Positions 44,167 to 53,334 of a stretch of DNA of 64,000 bases are shown here, piece after piece. A model generated the notes under the pieces. The model made no database searches. It saw only the letters and a program-made list of their open reading frames with translations, and was not told where the DNA came from. This DNA is from CADCWK01 sp965218235 (lineage in GTDB: Bacteria; Chloroflexota; Chloroflexia; Thermomicrobiales; UBA6265). The DNA lies in the NCBI GenBank assembly GCA_965218235.1, contig OZ244595.1, positions 186,001-250,000 of the forward strand, in the 5' to 3' direction. Every line of letters starts with the position of its first letter. Position 1 is the first letter of the stretch. The position numbers were made by a program, and so were the translations under genes.

Positions 44167-44850
44167 ATGGGCACGACACCGCCACGATCTGAACGCGCCG
44201 CGCCCGACCGCGCCCGGCAGCGCCGCCCGCCACCAGTGAGCATTGACCCGTCAGCGTTCCACTTCCGGCCACTGACCGAGCCCGACGCCCGCCGGATCAC
44301 CCGGTGGCGCTACCCCGAACCGTACGACTTCTACGATCTGCCTGAGGAGGCCTGGTCCGACCTGCTTGGGCTCGGGCACGAATTCCAGGCGGTCGACCTC
44401 GCGCCGGGAACGGTCCTGCCGGCCAGAGCGCGGTCGCGGGTCGGCCAGTCTAGGTGGGCGGAGCTCGCCCGCCGCGCCCTGCGCCGGACCCAATCCGCCG
44501 CTGTCACTCCCGCGACGCGCGATTCCGGTGCGGCCGGCTTCGTCTGCTTCGGCAAGGAAGCGCAAATCTCGGGCGCCCGCGACTCCGGCCTCTACGCCCA
44601 TGATGCGCTCGACATCGGGCTTGGCCTCCGGCCCGACCTGACCGGCCAAGGCCTCGGCGGCGCCTTCCTTGCGGCCTGCCTCGGCCACGCGGTCCGGACT
44701 CGCGACCCCGGCGCACTCCGGCTGGCCGTCGCCGACTTCAACACCCGGGCGATCGCCGTCTACCGCCACGCCGGATTCCATACCGTCGCCCAATGCCAGA
44801 GCCCGGTCCGGGGTCGGTCAGTCGGGTTCGTCATCATGGTCCGGAACTGA
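44167..44850 (+). CDS. GNAT-family N-acetyltransferase
   Basis: This 227-residue protein begins its fold at FHFRPLTEPDARRITRWRYPEPYDFYDL. It ends with the GNAT acetyl-CoA site LGLRPDLTGQGLGGAFLAACLGHA and VYRHAGFHTVAQ. GGAGGG lies six bases before the ATG at 44167. An insert of about 40 Arg/Ala-rich residues (about 80-120) separates strands that are contiguous in typical members. WRYPEPYDFYDL is typical of a GNAT group common in Firmicutes and Chloroflexota with unknown substrates. It follows the methyltransferase gene by 107 bases. Confidence 0.8.
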   Translation: MGTTPPRSERAAPDRARQRRPPPVSIDPSAFHFRPLTEPDARRITRWRYPEPYDFYDLPEEAWSDLLGLGHEFQAVDLAPGTVLPARARSRVGQSRWAELARRALRRTQSAAVTPATRDSGAAGFVCFGKEAQISGARDSGLYAHDALDIGLGLRPDLTGQGLGGAFLAACLGHAVRTRDPGALRLAVADFNTRAIAVYRHAGFHTVAQCQSPVRGRSVGFVIMVRN

Positions 44851-45019
44851 CCGGGAACCGCGGGCTCACAGCCCGACACCGACCCCGTCAGGCCTCGACC
44901 TGGTGATCCACTCCGTCGCCCCCGCGGCGCGTGGTGACGGTGATCTCCACCATGAGTCTGCTATCCCGCTGGAGGACTGTGCCAGTCAAAGCCTCCCTCA
45001 CCATCGGGAGATCGATCCT

Positions 45020-46369
45020 TTACGGCAGGCGATTGTTCTCGGCGACCCGGGCGAAGTACCGTCCGCTGTCCTTGATCGTCCGTTCCTGGGTCGCGTAGTC
45101 GGTGTAGACGATGCCGAAGCGCTTGCTGTAGCCCTCGGCCCACTCGAAGTTGTCCAGCATCGACCAAGCGAAGTAGCCCCGGACCGGCGCCCCGGCCCCC
45201 AGCGCCGCCGAGACCGCCCCGAGATGCCCCTCGAAGTAGGCCGTGCGCCTCGGGTCGGAGACCTGACCGTCGATGACATGGTCGCCATCGTAGGCGGCGC
45301 CATTCTCGGTGATGTAGAGGCCGTCCGGACCGTAGTCGTTGGTCACCCGGAGGAGCAGGTCCGTAAGGGACGCGGGCTCGACCGGCCAGCCCATCGCGGT
45401 CCGCTCGACGTTGGGGTCCGGGTGGAGCATCTGACCGGGGGCGGACTGGATCGTGGCCGAGGCGTAGGATGGCATGTAGAAGTTGATCCCGAGGAAGTCG
45501 GTCGAGACCGAGATCGCCGCCAGGTCGCCGTCCAGGACCGTCGGTTCGGTCGCGCCGAGGATGCCCGGCAGCTCATCCGGGTAGCCAGTGCCGTAGACCG
45601 GATCGAGGAACCAGCGGTTCGAGACGATGTCGGCGTGGTGGGCCGCCTGCTGGTCGGCCTCACGGTCGGGGTCCATCGGGTAGGCCGGGCTGAGGTTGAG
45701 GGTGATCCCCGCCCGGACATCGCCGACGTTGGACCGGATGACGTCCATCGCCCGGCCGTGTGCCAGAAGGACATGGTGACCGGCCTGGAGGGCCTCGGTC
45801 ATGTTCCGGTGGCCCGGCGCGTGAATGCCGATGCCGTAACCGAGGAAGGCGACCACCCAGGGCTCGTTGATCGTGATCCAGTTCTTGACGCGGTCGCCCA
45901 GCCGCCGGGTGAGGACGTCGGTATAGGCGGCGAACGCTTCGGCCGTCCGGCGGTTCAGCCAGCCGCCACGGTCGTCGAGGACCTGGGGCAGGTCCCAGTG
46001 GTAGAGCGTCAGGTACGGGTCCAGCCTGGCCTCCAGCACCTCCTCAACCAGCCGCTCGTAGAAGTCCAGACCGGCCTCGTTGACTGCTCCGGTCCCGCTC
46101 GGCAGGATCCGTGGCCACGCGACCGAGAACCGGTAGGCACCAAGGTTCAGCTCCCGCATCAGTTGGACGTCGTCCCGGTAACGATGGTAGTGGTCACAGG
46201 CGATGTCGCCGGTGTCTCCGTTGGCGACCCGGCCTGGCGTGTGGCTGAAGCGGTCCCAGATCGACTCGCCCCGGCCATCCTCCCGGACGGCTCCCTCGAT
46301 CTGATACGCGGACGTCGCCACCCCCCAGGTGAAGCCGTCGGGGAACGCGGCGTCACCGGTCTCGGACAT
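45020..46369 (-). CDS. GH1 family beta-glucosidase/beta-galactosidase
   Basis: This 449-residue enzyme has the GH1 N-terminal signature FTWGVATSAYQIEGAVREDGRGESIWD, the acid/base Glu in WITINEPW, and the nucleophile Glu in LYITENGAAYDG. GYFAWSMLDNFEWAEGYSKRFGIVYTD closes the barrel. Length is standard and there is no signal peptide, so it acts on imported beta-linked disaccharides. ATG at 46369 has GGAAGGTG upstream; an in-frame GTG three codons earlier does not have a proper site. The isomerase-like gene upstream on the same strand may be co-transcribed. Confidence 0.95.
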   Translation of the reverse strand: MSETGDAAFPDGFTWGVATSAYQIEGAVREDGRGESIWDRFSHTPGRVANGDTGDIACDHYHRYRDDVQLMRELNLGAYRFSVAWPRILPSGTGAVNEAGLDFYERLVEEVLEARLDPYLTLYHWDLPQVLDDRGGWLNRRTAEAFAAYTDVLTRRLGDRVKNWITINEPWVVAFLGYGIGIHAPGHRNMTEALQAGHHVLLAHGRAMDVIRSNVGDVRAGITLNLSPAYPMDPDREADQQAAHHADIVSNRWFLDPVYGTGYPDELPGILGATEPTVLDGDLAAISVSTDFLGINFYMPSYASATIQSAPGQMLHPDPNVERTAMGWPVEPASLTDLLLRVTNDYGPDGLYITENGAAYDGDHVIDGQVSDPRRTAYFEGHLGAVSAALGAGAPVRGYFAWSMLDNFEWAEGYSKRFGIVYTDYATQERTIKDSGRYFARVAENNRLP

Positions 46370-46478
46370 ACGGGTCACCTTCCATGGAAATGTGGGAAGC
46401 GTGGACTGGCTAGGCCGGACGACCGATCGGAGTGGTCGGCCGCTCGCGGTCCGGGCAGCAGGGTCGAGGCACCATGCC

Positions 46479-47252
46479 TCAGGAGCCGCTGACGATCACG
46501 CTGAGGTTGCTGAAGCTGGTCGTGATGTCCGCGATCGGGTCTTTCGGGTTGTCCTGCTCAACGACGAGCCAGCGGGAGCCGCCGACCTGCTCGCCGGCCT
46601 CGAGGACGGGCTGCCACGACAGCTTGCCGGTGCCGACCGGGGCGTCCTCTCCGTCGTCGTCCATGTCCTTGATGTGGAGACTGGGAAAGCGGTTCGGGTG
46701 GGCCCGGATCAGGCGATGCCCCGTCTGCCCGGCGACCTCGGCCCAGAAGACGTCGAGCTCGAAGCCGACCGTGGCCGGGTCGGTCAGGCTGAGGAGCAGC
46801 TCGTACGGCGACAGCGTCTCGCTGCCATCCGCGAACGGGGTGAACTCGAAGTTGTGGTTGTGGTAGAGGAAGGACAGCCCGGCGGCCCGGACCTTCGGCC
46901 CGATCTCGTTGAACGTCGCGGCCAGCCGCCGGACCTGGTCCGGCGTCGTGAAGTAGTCGGCGTGGGCAAGGTACGGAATGATTGCGTACTCGCCGCCGAG
47001 GGTCTGGACGTCATCGATCGCGGCGGCGAGATCGTTCATCACGCGTGGTGCCTGGACGTGAGCGCCCATCGCCCGCATCCCGAGCCCGTCGATCCGGGTC
47101 CGGACCTCAGCGGTCGTGTGGTCGCCGTACCCGGCGAACTCGACCGCCTTGTACCCGGCGTCGGCGACGGTGCCGAGGGCGCCCATGAAGTCCGCCTTCA
47201 TCGCGTCACGGACGGTGTAGAGCTGGAGGGCGATCTGGTCGGTGCTGAACAT
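46479..47252 (-). CDS. Sugar phosphate isomerase/epimerase-like TIM barrel (AP endonuclease 2 family)
   Basis: This 257-residue protein has the xylose-isomerase-like barrel pattern: IALQLYTVRDAM, GYKAVEFAGYG, LSFLYHNHNFEF, VGFELDVFWAEVAG, FPSLHIKDMDDDG and WLVVEQDNP. The Glu, Asp, His and Glu in these strands would bind a divalent metal. Members isomerise or epimerise sugars or dehydrate inosose. It lies 109 bases upstream of the GH1 gene and both point left, so both may serve one sugar pathway. AGGAG precedes two adjacent ATGs; the second (47252) is better spaced. Confidence 0.85.
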   Translation of the reverse strand: MFSTDQIALQLYTVRDAMKADFMGALGTVADAGYKAVEFAGYGDHTTAEVRTRIDGLGMRAMGAHVQAPRVMNDLAAAIDDVQTLGGEYAIIPYLAHADYFTTPDQVRRLAATFNEIGPKVRAAGLSFLYHNHNFEFTPFADGSETLSPYELLLSLTDPATVGFELDVFWAEVAGQTGHRLIRAHPNRFPSLHIKDMDDDGEDAPVGTGKLSWQPVLEAGEQVGGSRWLVVEQDNPKDPIADITTSFSNLSVIVSGS

Positions 47253-48233
47253 CATCTCTCCTCTGGGAACGACCGCGCGACAGCCGACCGGCTACGCGGC
47301 GACCATGCTCATAGCGTCCCACTCTGGCCCGGTTCTGTCGAGACATGGCGTCCGAGACAACCACCGTCGGTGCCGATTCGTCGGGGCGATCCCAGACTCC
47401 ACCACCAGCGAATTACATCAAAGCCCATTGAACCGAAATATCCGTGCTGCTACGCGGTATGGCGCCTCACGGCGCGGCACCGAAGCCTGGCCAGCGCACT
47501 AAGGGACGCGGGAGGCGGGAGCAACGCCATGTCCTTGCCGGGAAGCCTTCCCTGACCATCTGTTGTCAGAGCAACGGCAGAGATGACGCACAACGAGCCT
47601 GCTCGGAGGGAGAAGACGTACCCAAGCATTCACTTAACCTACGACAGAAAGAGACAGTTCCGACGAACCACAGCCGAGTCCGCGATCGCGCCTGATCGTT
47701 CCAACCGGTCGCGTCCCGCAACGCTCCCGCCTTCCCGACCCGACCCACCGTCTACCCCGGTTCGCGCCTCGCCCCGCAACGCGACGCGCCGTTGATAGGA
47801 GTGGTGATCGCTTCCTCGGTGCCTGGGGCCCCTCGGAACTGTACGTACACTGTATACGAACACTCTCGCGATGTCAAGCGGTCCGCGTCGTCATGTCTGA
47901 CGAACCTCGCGCCATCCTCGTGATCCTGTTCAATCCAGCCACGAAGTAGATCGTATGTTCTCCGCTCGGGGGTGTCAACGTCTTCCAGATTGTCACAGCG
48001 AACATGTGTCCGCTTCGTATGGTGAGGGGGACCGATGGCCAGAATCCGAGCTCAAAACGACCCGGAGGGGTCTGTCCTGTTACCCAACCGACCCTGGCCG
48101 ATGCCAGACACCCAATCGCGGCAGGGGCCAGGCGATTCTGGTATCGTCGCCGAAGCCGTCCGTTCTGGGCCGCGATGAGGGCCGGTTACTGGGTCACTCA
48201 TGTCGCGGCCGGACCCAGCGAGGAGCGCCCGCC
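47253..48233. other. 1-kb gene-free region with an operator-like element
   Basis: No convincing gene was found, and the base composition is lower in G+C than around it. GTACACTGTATAC at 47845-47857 shares an 11-base core with the operator array upstream of the DrrAB genes at the window start. The frame of the downstream M20 gene is open from 47955, but that extension resembles no protein. Confidence 0.4.
47845..47857. promoter_or_regulatory. Operator-like palindrome GTACACTGTATAC
   Basis: CGTACACTGTA (47844-47854) is identical to 246-256 in the DrrAB promoter. It sits in a gene-free region with no TetR gene close by. It might bind the same repressor, if the match is not chance. Confidence 0.3.
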
Positions 48234-49460
48234 GTGGAAACCAAAACCGCAACCCTGCACGACGCCATCGACGAGATCCTGCCCGGCCTGGTCGCCGACC
48301 GGCGCCACCTGCATGAGCATCCCGAGCTCGGCATGCAGGAGTACGAGACCGCGAAGTTCGTCGCCGCCCGCCTCCGGCAGCTCGGTCTCCACGACATCCG
48401 CACCGGCATCGCCAACACCGGCGTCACCGCCCTGATCCACGGCACCGGCTCCGGCCCCAACGCCGACCGGGTCCTGATGCTGCGGGCCGACATGGACGCC
48501 CTGCCGATCGCGGAGGAGAACGACGTCGAGTACCGCAGCCAGAATCCCGGCGTGATGCATGCCTGTGGGCACGACGCCCACACGGCGATCCTCCTGGCAA
48601 TCTCCCGCCTGTTGATGGAACGGCGCGACCAGTTCGCCGGCACGGTCAAGGTCCTGTTCCAGCCGGCGGAGGAGGCCCAGCCCGGTGGCGCGAAGCCGAT
48701 GATCGAGGCCGGTGTCCTCGACGACCCGCGCGTCGACGCCTCGTTCGGGCTGCACATGGGTCAGGGGCTGGACCTCGGCAAGGTCGAGGCGCGACCGGGC
48801 GCCTCCAGCGCCAACTCCGACCGGTTCTACATCACCGTCCAGGGCCGGGGCGGCCACGGCGCCGCCCCGCACACGACCGTCGACCCGATCGTCGTCGCCT
48901 CCCAGATCGTCCTGGCGATCCAGACGCTCGTCTCCCGCGAGACCGATCCCCTCGGCTCGGCCGTCCTCACGGTCGGCGCCTTCAACGCCGGTTCAGCCCC
49001 GAACGTCATCCCGGACACCGCCGAGCTGGTCGGCTCGATGCGAACCTTCGACACCGGGTTCCGCGACCATCTCGCCGAGCGGCTCGAGACGCTGGTGACG
49101 AAGATCGCCGCCGCGCTGGGCGCGACTGGCAAGCTCCGCTTCGTCCGCGGCTACCCGTCGGTCGTCAATGACGAGAGCATGTTCGAGATCGTCCGCGCCG
49201 CCGCCTCAGATGTCGTCGGCGCCGAGAACTTCGTCCTCAAGGAAGCGAGCATGGGCGGCGAGGACATGAGCTACTTCCTCCAGCAAGTGCCGGGCTGCTT
49301 CTTCCACGTCGGCTCGAAGAACGAGGGACGGGGACTGATCTGGGGCCACCACCACCCGAAGTTCGACATCGACGAGGCCTCGCTCGGGATCGGCGCCGAG
49401 GTCATGGTGACGACCGTCCTGCGCTACTTCGCCACCGACGGTGCCCCGGCGCGAGGATAG
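48234..49460 (+). CDS. M20-family amidohydrolase/carboxypeptidase, copy 1
   Basis: This 408-residue protein belongs to the M20D group (IAA-amino acid hydrolase, hippurate hydrolase and Ss1-carboxypeptidase-like). It has RRHLHEHPELGMQEYETAKFV, LRADMDALPI, GVMHACGHDAHTA, VKVLFQPAEEAQPGGAKPMIEAG and a late GGEDMSYF with WGHHHPKFD. It should remove an acyl or amino-acid group from an amide. GTG at 48234 is used because GAGGAG lies eight bases upstream and the protein then starts at the family N-terminus. A near-identical block of 260 bases is shared with the next gene. Confidence 0.9.
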   Translation: METKTATLHDAIDEILPGLVADRRHLHEHPELGMQEYETAKFVAARLRQLGLHDIRTGIANTGVTALIHGTGSGPNADRVLMLRADMDALPIAEENDVEYRSQNPGVMHACGHDAHTAILLAISRLLMERRDQFAGTVKVLFQPAEEAQPGGAKPMIEAGVLDDPRVDASFGLHMGQGLDLGKVEARPGASSANSDRFYITVQGRGGHGAAPHTTVDPIVVASQIVLAIQTLVSRETDPLGSAVLTVGAFNAGSAPNVIPDTAELVGSMRTFDTGFRDHLAERLETLVTKIAAALGATGKLRFVRGYPSVVNDESMFEIVRAAASDVVGAENFVLKEASMGGEDMSYFLQQVPGCFFHVGSKNEGRGLIWGHHHPKFDIDEASLGIGAEVMVTTVLRYFATDGAPARG

Positions 49461-49528
49461 GTCGGTACGAGCAGTCCACCGCCTGATCACGCCACCTCGA
49501 TCGCGCCGAATGGTGACCGGATGGTGAG

Positions 49529-49662
49529 GGCGATCCCTTGTGGTCGCCTACGCCGGAATGGGCTAGGTCATTCCCGGTTCCCGGGACATGCCAGCGGGTG
49601 CGCCGCGACCGATCGCCCCGCGGCGACGGCCCTGTAGGGCCGGGCGACCACAAGCGATCGCC
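49529..49662. repeat. MITE/REP-like element with 20-bp inverted ends
   Basis: GGCGATCCCTTGTGGTCGCC at 49529-49548 is matched by its inverted copy at 49643-49662 with one mismatch. Inside are two more small palindromes, CCCGGTTCCCGGG and GGCCCTGTAGGGCC. The 134-base unit lies between the two M20 genes and encodes nothing. The GGCGACCACAAG core is the type of sequence that recurs in GC-rich intergenic repeats, but copies elsewhere cannot be checked here. Confidence 0.6.
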
Positions 49663-49732
49663 TCGACGATTCGCGCCCCCCTTGCCTTGCCCCAGCTATG
49701 GATCACCATAACGTCGAAGGAGACCCGCCCCC

Positions 49733-50953
49733 ATGGTTACCAACGCCACCGACCTCCGGACCGCCGTCGACGAGATCATGCCGGGCGTCGTCGCCGATCG
49801 GCGCCACCTGCATGAGCATCCCGAGCTCGGCATGCAGGAGTACGAGACCGCGAAGTTCGTCGCCGCCCGCCTCCGGCAGCTCGGCCTCGACGACATCCGC
49901 ACCGGCATCGCCAACACCGGCGTCACCGCCCTGATCCACGGCACCGGCTCCGGCCCCAACGCCGACCGGGTCCTGATGCTGCGGGCCGACATGGACGCCC
50001 TGCCGATCGCGGAGGAGAACGACGTCGAGTACCGCAGCCAGAATCCCGGCGTGATGCACGCCTGCGGGCATGACGGCCACACCGCCATGCTGCTCGGCGC
50101 CGCCCGGATCCTGCTCAGCCGCCGGGACGAGTTCGCCGGGACGGTCAAGGTCCTGTTCCAGCCGGCCGAGGAGGGACCGGGCGGCGCGAAGCCGATGATC
50201 GCCGCGGGAGCGCTCGAGGACCCGCACGTCGACGCCTGCTTCGGGCTCCACCTCGCCCAGGAGATGCCGCTCGGGCAGGTCGCGTCCAAGGCCGGCCCAT
50301 CGATGGCGTCGGCCGACGGCTTCACGGTCCGGATCCAGGGCCGGGGTGGCCACGGCGCCCGGCCGCAGGGGACGGTCGACCCGATCATGGTCGGCGCCCA
50401 GATCATCACCGCCCTTCAGGCGCTCGTCTCGCGGGAGATCGACCCCACCAAGGCGGCCGTCGTCACGGTCGGCGCGCTGAACGCGGGCAAGGCCGGCAAC
50501 GTCATCCCCGACACGGCCGAGATGCGGGGCACGGTCCGTTCGTTCGAGCCGGGCGTTCGCGATCACCTCCAGCGCCGCGTCCCGGAAGTCATTCAGGGCG
50601 TCGCGGAAGCGATGCGGGCGACGGTCGAGATCACCTACCGGCTCGGCCCACCCGCCGTGAACAGTGACGCCGCGATGGCCGCCATCGTCCGGGAAGCGGC
50701 GACCGCGGTCGTCGGGACCGGCAACGCGATCGAGATGACACCGATCATGGGCGCCGAGGACATGTCGTACTTCCTCAACGCGGTGCCGGGCTGCTATTTC
50801 CACGTCGGCTCGAACAACGCGGACCGCGGCCTGGTCTGGGGGCATCACCATCCCCGGTTCGACTTCGACGAGGACGCGCTTGGTGTCGGCATCAGCGTCA
50901 CCGTCGAGTCGGTCCTGCGCTACTTCGCCGACGAGAATCCGCCCAAGGCGTGA
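49733..50953 (+). CDS. M20-family amidohydrolase/carboxypeptidase, copy 2
   Basis: This 406-residue M20D protein is paralogous to the gene just upstream. It has RRHLHEHPELGMQEYETAKF, LRADMDALPIAEENDVEY, VMHACGHDGHTAM, LFQPAEEGPGGAKPMIAAG, IQGRGGHGARPQGTVDP and MGAEDMSYFL with VWGHHHPRFD. All zinc ligands and the catalytic Glu expected for the group are present. AAGGAGA precedes the ATG. Substrate preference may differ from copy 1, since the lid domain and C-terminal parts have diverged while the first quarter is nearly identical at DNA level. Confidence 0.9.
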   Translation: MVTNATDLRTAVDEIMPGVVADRRHLHEHPELGMQEYETAKFVAARLRQLGLDDIRTGIANTGVTALIHGTGSGPNADRVLMLRADMDALPIAEENDVEYRSQNPGVMHACGHDGHTAMLLGAARILLSRRDEFAGTVKVLFQPAEEGPGGAKPMIAAGALEDPHVDACFGLHLAQEMPLGQVASKAGPSMASADGFTVRIQGRGGHGARPQGTVDPIMVGAQIITALQALVSREIDPTKAAVVTVGALNAGKAGNVIPDTAEMRGTVRSFEPGVRDHLQRRVPEVIQGVAEAMRATVEITYRLGPPAVNSDAAMAAIVREAATAVVGTGNAIEMTPIMGAEDMSYFLNAVPGCYFHVGSNNADRGLVWGHHHPRFDFDEDALGVGISVTVESVLRYFADENPPKA

Positions 50954-51001
50954 CCGCTGGTCGGGACGGTCCGGCCGGACATGACCGGGCCAGAACCGTT
51001 G

Positions 51002-51928
51002 TCAGGAAGCGGGGATGGTCAGGACGGCCTTGCCGCGAACGTTGCGCTGGCGCAGCCCGTCGAGGACGGCTTGCGTCTCGTGCCAGTCCCGGACCTCGCC
51101 GAGGACCGGGGCGAGCCGGCCGTCGGCGATGAAGCCGGCCAGCACCCCAAGGTCGACCCCACGCTCGTCCTCTGGCTGGGAACCGATGATGCCCATGATG
51201 CGGGCGTTCGGGGCGCCGAGCAGCTCGGCTGGACCCAGCTTCGCCTCGCCACCGACCGCGCCGTAGACGATCGCCATCCCGCCCGGCGCCAGCTTCCGGA
51301 CCGCCGCGGCGAGCGTGTCCCCGACCACCCCGGCGCAGATGAGCTGGAACGGGCCGATGCTGTCGCCGGCGAGGTCGACGGTGACCTGGCTGGCTCCGAG
51401 CCGGCGCACCTCGTCGTATCGCTCCGGGCCGCTGACCTGCGCCGTGACGCGGGCGCCAGAAGCGACCGCCAACTGGACGGCGAACTGGCCGACGCCACCG
51501 GTCGCGCCGAGGACCAGCACGTTTCTGCCCAGCACTGACCCGCCGTTCAGCAACGCCCGGTAGGCCGTCAGACCGGCCACAGGCAGCGACGCCGCCTGCT
51601 CGAAACTGACCGCGTCCGAAATCGCGGCGGCCCAGGCCGTCGGCACGGCGACCCGCTCCGACCAGGCCGCCGCGTCGACGACGCCGACGACCCGAGTCCC
51701 GACCGCCGGGCCGCTGCCGTCCGCCGCCCCGGCGATCACGACCCCCGACAGATCCTGCCCCGGTCGCCAGTCGTTGGCCCGCTCCTGGAGAAGCGACAGC
51801 TCGCCCCGGTTGACCCCGAAGGCCCGCACCGCGACGAGGACCTCGCTTCCCTGCACAGTCGGCTCCGGCAGATCGGTCGCGAGCCGCAGCCCGCCGCTCG
51901 CGGTCGAGTCGGTGATGTAACCTCGCAT
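51002..51928 (-). CDS. Zinc-independent alcohol dehydrogenase/quinone oxidoreductase (MDR family)
   Basis: This 308-residue protein has the medium-chain dehydrogenase layout. A GroES-like half (VLVAVRAFGVNRGELSLLQ, DLSGVVIAG) has no zinc-binding cysteines, and the NADP-binding half carries the glycine motif VLVLGATGGVGQFAVQLA. It is therefore a quinone oxidoreductase-type enzyme that reduces quinones or enones with NADPH. The ATG at 51928 has GGAGA seven bases upstream; the earlier open frame is low-quality sequence. It converges with the second M20 gene. Confidence 0.88.
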   Translation of the reverse strand: MRGYITDSTASGGLRLATDLPEPTVQGSEVLVAVRAFGVNRGELSLLQERANDWRPGQDLSGVVIAGAADGSGPAVGTRVVGVVDAAAWSERVAVPTAWAAAISDAVSFEQAASLPVAGLTAYRALLNGGSVLGRNVLVLGATGGVGQFAVQLAVASGARVTAQVSGPERYDEVRRLGASQVTVDLAGDSIGPFQLICAGVVGDTLAAAVRKLAPGGMAIVYGAVGGEAKLGPAELLGAPNARIMGIIGSQPEDERGVDLGVLAGFIADGRLAPVLGEVRDWHETQAVLDGLRQRNVRGKAVLTIPAS

Positions 51929-52106
51929 CGCTGTTCTCCCATGATGGTTCGAGGACCGGTTCATCGCATCGCCCCACGCAGGTTCCGGCCCATGTGACTC
52001 GCTGGACTTCCTCCGCGCCGGCACGATCGATCCGCCACGTCACGCCGGCAAGGGCTGGTTTCGATTTCGCTGGACTACGGCCGTCTCTCGGGAACATGGT
52101 TCAATA

Positions 52107-52145
52107 CGGAACCGGAACCGGAACCGGAACCGGAACCGGAACCGG
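52107..52145. repeat. Hexamer tandem repeat, 6.5 copies of CGGAAC
   Basis: Six perfect copies of CGGAAC and a half copy lie in the gap upstream of the membrane-anchored protein gene. No frame containing it looks coding. Perfect copies imply slippage and length variation between strains. Confidence 0.85.
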
Positions 52146-52355
52146 CCAGGTGGCCGGTGCGGTGCCGACACGAGGCGCACTGACGCTCCGGCCGGATCGT
52201 TGCGCTCGACTCGCCCGACGATCCGGTGGCTCAACCGTCCGGACGCCGGGCCCCGTGTGGCTCGACAAGCGCCCGGTCGTGGCTCTGGAACCGAACAGAC
52301 GGGCTGGCGCGTCTTCGGACTGGTGGATGCGGCGGACCTCGACGCAGGAGTGACG

Positions 52356-53333
52356 ATGCCCTGGTTCCGATCGAAACGCATCTGGCGGCGAGTCGGAATC
52401 GTCGCGGGCGTCATCTACGCCATCGCCCTCCTCGGGCTGCTGACCTCGACCATCGTCCGGTTCGTCGAATCCGACGGCCCGGTGATCGTGAACCGGCTCC
52501 AGATCGACTTCATCGACTGCCCGGCCGACGCCGCCAGCCAGCCCGGAGTCAGTCTCCTCCGGGTCTGTGGTGGCCTCTCCAGCGACCTGACCCTCAGGGT
52601 GACAGCCGACGGGACGAACTTTACCCGCGAGCCCGAGGCCAACCGAATCTCGATGGCCAATCTGCCCATGGGTTCGCTCCGGATGCGGGTCGACGGAGCT
52701 CCCGACGGCACGATCGGCCTGCTGTCCTGCCGCGGCTACGCGCAGAACGATGGGGCGGACGAGGTGGTCCTGATGGACGTGCCCCAGATCGCCTACGGAA
52801 CCGAACCAATGACGGCATCGCTCTTCGCCTATCCCTACGTCGTCTCGGACTGGCCAGACAACCGCTGGGTGGCCGACGCCGCCGACCCGACCGACGAGCA
52901 GCTCGATGCGCGCCACGATCTCTACGGCGGACAGTATCTCTGCGACTGGTTCCTCTTCCCGCCGGGCGCACTCACCGATCGTCCCGGTCTCGTCCGCACC
53001 AACACGGCGACGGACTCCGCCGGCGAACCGCTCATCCACGTCCTGGGGCCCGGCGGCGGGGTCGACGGTAGCGCCCCCAACGTGCCGATCGGGGTCTCGG
53101 CGCCCGTGGATACCTTCGACTTCCGCTCGACGGCCGACGGGGCGACCGCGACGACGAGCGACACCTGGTATGAACCATTCGCGTTCCCGGCCGGGACCTG
53201 GGTCGTGACCGACCGGACGACCGGCCACTCGGCAACCGTTGACATCGCGTCCGGCCAGACGACCCGCGTCGTCTCGATCACGGCGATCGCTCCACCCGAG
53301 AGCGCGACTCCGGCCGTGACCCCGTTGCCCTAA
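52356..53333 (+). CDS. Membrane-anchored extracytoplasmic protein of unknown function
   Basis: This 325-residue protein has an Arg/Lys-rich start and one membrane span (about residues 14-36, VGIVAGVIYAIALLGLLTSTIV), so the remaining 285 residues are outside. The outer part has several Cys (IDCPADAA, VCGGLS, LLSCRGY, YLCDWF) that may form disulfides. It reads like one or two beta domains and ends with an Ala/Thr/Pro tail (PESATPAVTPLP). AGGAG is six bases before the ATG. No family was recognised. Proteins of this style are common in Thermomicrobia-type genomes. Confidence 0.7.
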   Translation: MPWFRSKRIWRRVGIVAGVIYAIALLGLLTSTIVRFVESDGPVIVNRLQIDFIDCPADAASQPGVSLLRVCGGLSSDLTLRVTADGTNFTREPEANRISMANLPMGSLRMRVDGAPDGTIGLLSCRGYAQNDGADEVVLMDVPQIAYGTEPMTASLFAYPYVVSDWPDNRWVADAADPTDEQLDARHDLYGGQYLCDWFLFPPGALTDRPGLVRTNTATDSAGEPLIHVLGPGGGVDGSAPNVPIGVSAPVDTFDFRSTADGATATTSDTWYEPFAFPAGTWVVTDRTTGHSATVDIASGQTTRVVSITAIAPPESATPAVTPLP

Positions 53334-53334
53334 G

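Noticed and set aside
47955..48233. N-terminal extension of the first M20 gene
   Set aside because: The frame is open, but the extension has no similarity or signal. A GTG with GAGGAG upstream starts the protein at the family N-terminus.
49703..50851. Long minus-strand frames opposite both M20 genes
   Set aside because: Both are antisense shadows. They look alike only because the sense genes share a near-identical tract.
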